Source of the DNA: Campylobacterota bacterium
Lineage (GTDB): Bacteria > Campylobacterota > Campylobacteria > Campylobacterales > Sulfurospirillaceae
Assembly: GCA_009930355.1 (NCBI GenBank)
Contig: RZYK01000059.1
Location: 1-10,383, forward strand
DNA length: 10,383 nt
Direction of reading: 5' to 3'
The translations under genes and the position numbers were made by a program. The notes below the pieces were generated by a model that did not search any database, was not told the DNA's origin, and saw nothing but the letters and a program-made list of their open reading frames with translations. Each line of letters begins with the position of its first letter. Position 1 is the first letter of the stretch. Of this stretch, positions 6,571 through 10,383 are shown piece after piece.

Positions 6571-7109
6571 TTGACCTCTTTTTTGGTATATCCAATAATA
6601 TATTCATAGCCAGAATAAAGTGTAAGTGCCACCGCAATCCATAAAAGAACCTCTGCAAAAGGCCAATTCATCATTAAAAAACCAATGGCAATCATCTGAA
6701 AAACCGTTTTGATTTTTCCAGCCATACTTGCAGCAATATCCTTCCCATCACTTATTGCAGCGACACGCAATCCTGTAATAAAAAATTCACGGGTAAGAAT
6801 TAAAAAAATAGCCCAAGGGTTGGCTCTGTCTATCATCATTAAACCTAAAAATGCCGCCAATGTTAGCATTTTATCTGCTAGAGGATCTAAAATAGCACCC
6901 AATTGCGTTTTTTGATTCCAACTGCGAGCAATATAACCATCAAAAAAGTCTGTTGCACTGGCAATTACAAAAATGAGGGCTGCAAAATAGTCCAACCAGC
7001 TTACATGTAAACCTGAGAATATGCTCAAATCACGGTTCACTAAAAAAACGAACATAAGCGGTGCTAAAGCAATTCTCATGCTTGCAAGGGCATTGGGAAG
7101 ATTCATCAT
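6567..7109 (-). CDS. pgsA: CDP-diacylglycerol--glycerol-3-phosphate 3-phosphatidyltransferase
   Basis: Transfers a phosphatidyl group from CDP-diacylglycerol to glycerol-3-phosphate, the committed step to phosphatidylglycerol, at the inner membrane. The 180-residue length is normal. The CDP-alcohol phosphotransferase signature is complete: D54, D57-G58-x2-A61-R62, G71, D75 and D79, where the aspartates bind two metal ions and the substrate. About five to six membrane segments are expected. The first ATG (7107-7109) overlaps the stop of the upstream reductase in ATGA. A second ATG follows directly, and the ribosome site is weak, so coupling is likely. One TTACATGTAA copy is inside, read as LHVS in a short loop around residues 34-37, ahead of the catalytic region. 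Other CDP-alcohol transferases share the signature, but the length and the operon favour PgsA. Confidence 0.92.
   Translation of the reverse strand: MMNLPNALASMRIALAPLMFVFLVNRDLSIFSGLHVSWLDYFAALIFVIASATDFFDGYIARSWNQKTQLGAILDPLADKMLTLAAFLGLMMIDRANPWAIFLILTREFFITGLRVAAISDGKDIAASMAGKIKTVFQMIAIGFLMMNWPFAEVLLWIAVALTLYSGYEYIIGYTKKEVK
7001..7010. repeat. TTACATGTAA palindrome in pgsA
   Basis: Perfect copy, read as L-H-V on the coding strand. It is the last copy; none occurs from 7011 to the right edge. Confidence 0.95.
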
Positions 7110-7873
7110 TTAAATGTCGTTCCGCCATCAATAAGCATGGTATGCCCTGTAATCCAAGAAGCTTTTTCAGAACAGAGAAATAAACACGCACCTGCTAAAT
7201 CTTGTGGTTGCCCCATGCGACCTAGTGGTGAGAGTTTTGCTGTGACATCACGAACCTCTTCGTAGTTGGTAAAGGCACGTAGGGCATCTGTTTCAATAGG
7301 TCCACCGCTAACGGCATTCACGCGAATTCCTTTACAGCCAAGTTCCGCTGCAGCATAACGTACCATGGTTTCAACCGCTGCTTTTGCGGTACCATGACCT
7401 GCATAATTCTCAATGTAAACTAAATTACCTGTGGATGAAAGAGAAATAATACTTCCTCCTCCTACTTTTTCCATACGTTTCGCCGCTTCTTGTGCACCCA
7501 CAACAAACGCATTGACCGTTGCTGTAAAAATATTGTTAATTCCACGAGGTTTTAACTTCATAAATTTGGTGTATCCACCCACAACAGGACGACCAGAAAT
7601 AATCGCATTAGAGATGAAAAAATCCACACGATCAAACTCTTTATCAATCTCTAAAAAGAGGTCTTTATAGGTTTCAGGTTCTAAAATATTTAAAGAATAA
7701 GCTCTGGCTTTGATGCCATAATTTTTTTCTAAATCTTTAACTTGTTCGATTGCTAATTCTTCGTTTGAGTTATAAGTGAAAGCGATATTGACGCCCTCCC
7801 TTGCAAATTCATAAACAATCGCTTGACCGATGCCTCTGGTACCGCCGCTAATTACAAGTGTTTTACCTTGCAT
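7106..7873 (-). CDS. fabL: FabL-like enoyl-ACP reductase (short-chain dehydrogenase/reductase)
   Basis: SDR enzyme of 255 residues, probably reducing enoyl-ACP in fatty-acid elongation. The NAD(P)-binding glycine motif GGTRGIG is at 10-16. The catalytic pair is Y157-x6-K164 rather than the common SDR Y-x3-K; Y-x6-K is the enoyl-ACP reductase arrangement of FabI and FabL. The segment VNAVSGGPIETDALRAF (185-201) and the end ITGHTMLIDGG resemble Bacillus FabL more than FabI. Serines at 145-147 lie at the usual catalytic serine region. The cofactor is not decided by sequence; FabL proteins use NADPH. The ATG overlaps the dapA stop by 1 bp (TAATG) with AAAGGA 5 nt upstream. C. jejuni carries an SDR gene at this place (Cj0807) besides a separate fabI, so this may be a second reductase. 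The fabL symbol is an inference from motifs. Confidence 0.8.
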   Translation of the reverse strand: MQGKTLVISGGTRGIGQAIVYEFAREGVNIAFTYNSNEELAIEQVKDLEKNYGIKARAYSLNILEPETYKDLFLEIDKEFDRVDFFISNAIISGRPVVGGYTKFMKLKPRGINNIFTATVNAFVVGAQEAAKRMEKVGGGSIISLSSTGNLVYIENYAGHGTAKAAVETMVRYAAAELGCKGIRVNAVSGGPIETDALRAFTNYEEVRDVTAKLSPLGRMGQPQDLAGACLFLCSEKASWITGHTMLIDGGTTFK

Positions 7874-8766
7874 TAAAATCCTTTAATGGTATATTTTTTA
7901 AGTGTATTTTCAATACGTTTCATATTTTCGCTACTCGGTGCACACAGAGGTAAACGGTACTCTAATGTGTCTAATAATCCTGCAATGTACATAGCCGCTT
8001 TAATAGGAATAGGATTACTCTCACAAAAGAGAATTTTATTGATTTCATAGAGTGAATCGTTAATGGCTTTTGCCCCATGATAATCACCTTTAAGTGCCAA
8101 ATGTGTTAACTCTGAAATTTGGTCAGGTAAAATATTGGACGTAACAGAGATAACCCCTGAGCCACCATTAGAAAGAATAGGGTAATTAATCGCATCATCA
8201 CCACTAAAAACAGATAGAGCAGGTTTATGTGCCAGCAAATCAACACAACGATCAATCGAACCCGTAGCTTCTTTTACGCCAAAAATATTTGGACATGCAT
8301 CAAAAAGTCTAAAGATAGTATCTGGAAGCAAATCACAGCCTGTGCGTCCTGGAACATTGTATAAAAGGACTGGAATTTCAACTGAATCAGCAATGGCTTT
8401 GTAATGTAAAAAAAGACCTTCTTGTGTTGGCTTATTGTAATACGGTGTAACCGAAAGTATTCCGTGTGCCCCATGCGTTTGTGCAAACTTTGCTAATCCA
8501 ATGGCTTCATGCGTTGCATTACTTCCCGCACCTGCTAGTACCTTAACATTGCTTTTAGAACAAACATCAACAGCTATTTCTATACAACGTCGATGCTCTT
8601 CATGATCAAGTGTTGCACTTTCACCCGTTGTACCAACGGGTACAACCACATCAATATTGTTTTTAATTTGTCTTTCTATGAGTTTGGCATATTGTATTTC
8701 ATCTAATTTACCATTTTTAAATGGTGTAACCAGAGCAGTCATGGCTCCTTGTAAATTGTGTTGCAT
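7873..8766 (-). CDS. dapA: 4-hydroxy-tetrahydrodipicolinate synthase
   Basis: Condenses pyruvate with aspartate semialdehyde, the first committed step to diaminopimelate and lysine, in the cytoplasm. In 297 residues the class I aldolase TIM barrel carries all key residues at positions matching E. coli DapA: T46-T47 in GTTGES, Y110 in TPYYNKPTQEG, Y136 and R141 in LYNVPGRTG, and the Schiff-base lysine K165 in GVKEATG. The related N-acetylneuraminate lyase is unlikely because of the Thr-Thr pair, R141 and the gene context. The ATG is preceded by AAAGGA (complement of 8775-8780) and lies 1 bp after the M16 protease stop. It overlaps the next gene by one base. Confidence 0.97.
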   Translation of the reverse strand: MQHNLQGAMTALVTPFKNGKLDEIQYAKLIERQIKNNIDVVVPVGTTGESATLDHEEHRRCIEIAVDVCSKSNVKVLAGAGSNATHEAIGLAKFAQTHGAHGILSVTPYYNKPTQEGLFLHYKAIADSVEIPVLLYNVPGRTGCDLLPDTIFRLFDACPNIFGVKEATGSIDRCVDLLAHKPALSVFSGDDAINYPILSNGGSGVISVTSNILPDQISELTHLALKGDYHGAKAINDSLYEINKILFCESNPIPIKAAMYIAGLLDTLEYRLPLCAPSSENMKRIENTLKKYTIKGF

Positions 8767-8767
8767 C

Positions 8768-10069
8768 TTAATAATCCTTTCGTAAGATCACTGTCGTGGA
8801 TGATTGTGGTACTAAATAACGAGTTACAGCGTTAATAATATCTTCTTTTTTCAGTTGATTGATCTGTTCTTCATATGTAAGCAAGGGGGTGATATCTCCT
8901 TTTGCATAGTAAGAGCCAAAAAGACTTGCTAACTCACTAGAACTTTCTAAATTATGAATAAAATCTGCTTTCGTGTTAATCTTAATCTTCTCAATTTCTT
9001 TATCGTTCACATTGCCTTTTTTAATCTCTTCAATAATATTTAAAATCTCCGTTTCAACATTTTCTGCTTTAATGCCAGGATTACATACGGCTAAAAAGAG
9101 AAAAACAGAAGGATCTTTGGTTTGCATGGCATAGCCATAGATTTGGTTGACTAACTGTTTTTCATCAACCAAAACACGTTGTAATTTACTGCTTTTGCCA
9201 CTGCTTAAAAGTTCACTCAGTGCTGAGAGTGCCACTTGGTCTTCATGCTTAAAGTTGGGAATTTTATAGGCAATAGCCACCATTTCCACTTCACTTTCTT
9301 TTTTAAGGTGTATTCGTTTTGCACCATCTTGTTGGGGTTCTATTTGATGATGAGGCGCAGGAAGTGGTGTGCTATTTTTAATTTCTGCAAAATATTTTTC
9401 AACATTGCTAAAGACAGCTTCGGGTGTAATATCCCCAGCAACAACAACAATAGCATTAGAGGGCTGATAGTATTTAGAGTGAAAACTTCTAATATCTTCA
9501 ATGCTCCAATTCTTAATATCTTCTTTAAATCCAATCGGTGTCCAGTGGTAGGGATGATAGGTAAATGTATTATTGAAAAGTCTAAAGTATAAATAGCCAA
9601 TCGGTGAATTATCAGTTCGCCATAAACGCTCTTCTAAGACCACATTACGCTCAGGTTGAAACTCTTCATCTGCGAGTCTTAAGTTTTGCATCAGTTCTGC
9701 AAAAAGTTCCAAAGATTTAGAAAGATTTTTTGAAGAACTTTTTATAAAATAATGCGTGTAATCAAAGCCTGTTGAAGCATTATTCACGCCACCAAAGCCT
9801 TTCACAATTTCATCAAATTCACCCGATTTTAAATTTTTAGTTGATTTGAAATTTAGGTGTTCTAACATATGGGCAATACCACTTTTACCCATGATTTCAT
9901 TGCCACTGCCTACTTTGTAAAAAATATCTGTTGTAATAACATCACTTTTATTACTCATAGGAATAACAACAATTTGTAAACCATTCTCTAAGGTTTTTGT
10001 GACATGTTGGGGAAGAGAGTTAGCCATTAATGCTCCTAAAAATGTTAAAAAAAATAGTAAAAATTTCAT
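8768..10069 (-). CDS. Exported M16-family zinc peptidase (single-chain half type)
   Basis: Probable periplasmic zinc peptidase of 433 residues. An N-terminal signal peptide is visible (positively charged start, hydrophobic 3-14, cleavage likely after A16). The inverted zinc motif HxxEH is H67-M-L-E70-H71, and the distal zinc ligand is in the E146-E147 pair about 76 residues on. An active M16 N-terminal domain (about 22-165) is followed by a C-terminal domain (about 175-355). This length is that of the processing-peptidase/PqqL-like half molecules, which act as dimers or with a partner, not of full-length pitrilysin. AGGAG (complement of 10080-10084) lies 10 nt before the ATG, at the very end of pyrD. 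C. jejuni has a homologous gene between pyrD and dapA (Cj0805). The substrate is unknown. Confidence 0.92.
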   Translation of the reverse strand: MKFLLFFLTFLGALMANSLPQHVTKTLENGLQIVVIPMSNKSDVITTDIFYKVGSGNEIMGKSGIAHMLEHLNFKSTKNLKSGEFDEIVKGFGGVNNASTGFDYTHYFIKSSSKNLSKSLELFAELMQNLRLADEEFQPERNVVLEERLWRTDNSPIGYLYFRLFNNTFTYHPYHWTPIGFKEDIKNWSIEDIRSFHSKYYQPSNAIVVVAGDITPEAVFSNVEKYFAEIKNSTPLPAPHHQIEPQQDGAKRIHLKKESEVEMVAIAYKIPNFKHEDQVALSALSELLSSGKSSKLQRVLVDEKQLVNQIYGYAMQTKDPSVFLFLAVCNPGIKAENVETEILNIIEEIKKGNVNDKEIEKIKINTKADFIHNLESSSELASLFGSYYAKGDITPLLTYEEQINQLKKEDIINAVTRYLVPQSSTTVILRKDY

Positions 10070-10075
10070 TGTGTA

Positions 10076-10383
10076 TCATCTCCTATCGCTTCCTATAGCT
10101 TCACTAATATGATTAAATCCATCACGTTTCATGCGCTCTAAAATTCCCAAATTGATTTCACGATTTAGTGCGGGACCTTTAAAAATAAAAGCTGAGTAAA
10201 TTTGAATTAAGCTGGCACCCGCCTTAAGCCTTCGATAGGCTTCATCCGCTGAGTCAATACCCCCTACTGAAACGAGGGTTGTTCTTCCAAAAAATTCTTT
10301 GGCCAATGCTTCAAACATAACAAAACTTTTTTCGCATAAAACTTTGCCACTAATACCACCAAAATCTTTTGCATTAGGAAGCA
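10076..10383 (-). CDS. pyrD: Dihydroorotate dehydrogenase, class 2 (3' part, runs off the right edge)
   Basis: C-terminal part of the membrane-associated, quinone-linked enzyme that oxidises dihydroorotate to orotate in pyrimidine synthesis. The open frame continues to the window edge, so the true start is outside; the internal ATG at 10316-10318 is not the start. Upstream of it the frame reads PNAKDFGGISGKVL, which is the conserved GG(L/I)SG FMN-phosphate-binding stretch of class 2 PyrD. Downstream, TLVSVGGIDSADEAYRRLKA and GASLIQIYSAFIFKGP are the second FMN phosphate site and the C-terminal barrel strands. The gene ends with TGA at 10076-10078, 6 bp before the M16 protease start, whose ribosome site is inside pyrD. 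It is the most upstream visible gene of the operon. Confidence 0.95.
   Translation of the reverse strand, partial: LPNAKDFGGISGKVLCEKSFVMFEALAKEFFGRTTLVSVGGIDSADEAYRRLKAGASLIQIYSAFIFKGPALNREINLGILERMKRDGFNHISEAIGSDRR

Noticed and set aside
66..7010. CRISPR array or tandem repeat as explanation of the recurring 10-mer
   Set aside because: Copies are short, palindromic, irregularly spaced from 22 bp to over 2 kb, and fall inside unrelated genes.
8274..8486. 70-residue minus-strand frame within dapA
   Set aside because: Out of frame with DapA across its active-site region, so it is a shadow of the real gene.
9236..9600. Overlapping open frames of 118 (plus) and 86 (minus) residues
   Set aside because: Both are inside the M16 peptidase gene, whose frame carries the zinc motif and signal peptide. 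These frames have composition typical of out-of-frame translation.
10080..10099. Near-tandem 10-bp repeat at the end of pyrD (tcctatcgct / tcctatagct)
   Set aside because: Only two imperfect units, and they are coding codons at the pyrD C-terminus that also supply the M16 ribosome site. Probably chance.
10076..10318. PyrD fragment starting at the internal ATG as a separate small gene
   Set aside because: The frame continues upstream to the window edge through the conserved GGISG FMN-binding region, so it is the 3' end of full-length pyrD.

Overview
The window looks like chromosomal DNA of a campylobacterotal (epsilonproteobacterial) bacterium, most likely a Sulfurospirillum-like organism. 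The basis is the AT-rich sequence, the tightly overlapping genes, and the block pyrD - M16 protease - dapA - short-chain reductase, whose order I recall from Campylobacter jejuni (Cj0804-Cj0807). The genus is an inference. No phage, transposon, CRISPR, rRNA or tRNA signature was seen, and nearly all of the window is coding.

Layout. Positions 1-56 hold the last codons of a plus-strand gene that runs in from outside. A 49-bp gap between convergent genes follows and contains a large inverted repeat. On the minus strand, marC (2012-1407) lies upstream of a CPA2-type cation/proton antiporter (1305-106). Divergent from marC and on the plus strand are an unrecognised 198-residue helical protein (2077-2673), a cysteine-rich DUF1847 protein (2732-3388) with its own -10 box, and a membrane diguanylate cyclase with a periplasmic solute-binding sensor domain (3430-4809, GTG start). 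A hairpin terminator at 4815-4836 separates this block from a long minus-strand operon that reads from the right edge leftwards: pyrD (3' part only), an exported M16 zinc peptidase, dapA, a FabL-like enoyl-ACP reductase, pgsA, rseP and yggS. Most junctions in that operon are 1-11 bp overlaps or 1-bp gaps, so translation is probably coupled.

How the genes fit together. The right-hand operon is a housekeeping cluster for envelope and precursor supply: pyrimidines (PyrD), lysine/diaminopimelate (DapA), fatty-acid elongation (FabL-like), phosphatidylglycerol synthesis (PgsA), intramembrane proteolysis (RseP), periplasmic peptidase (M16) and PLP homeostasis (YggS). The left half is accessory: ion exchange, a MarC membrane protein, and c-di-GMP signalling.

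The most striking signal is not a gene. The 10-bp perfect palindrome TTACATGTAA occurs eight times in 10.4 kb, plus one near-copy. My hand estimate for an independent-base model at an assumed 35% GC is about 0.04 copies. Copies sit in intergenic DNA, directly at gene 3' ends, across a stop codon, and inside coding sequences in three different reading frames. In YggS and PgsA they fall in segments that I believe are variable in those families. This looks like a genome-wide highly iterated palindrome, comparable in kind to HIP1 of cyanobacteria, whose function I do not know.
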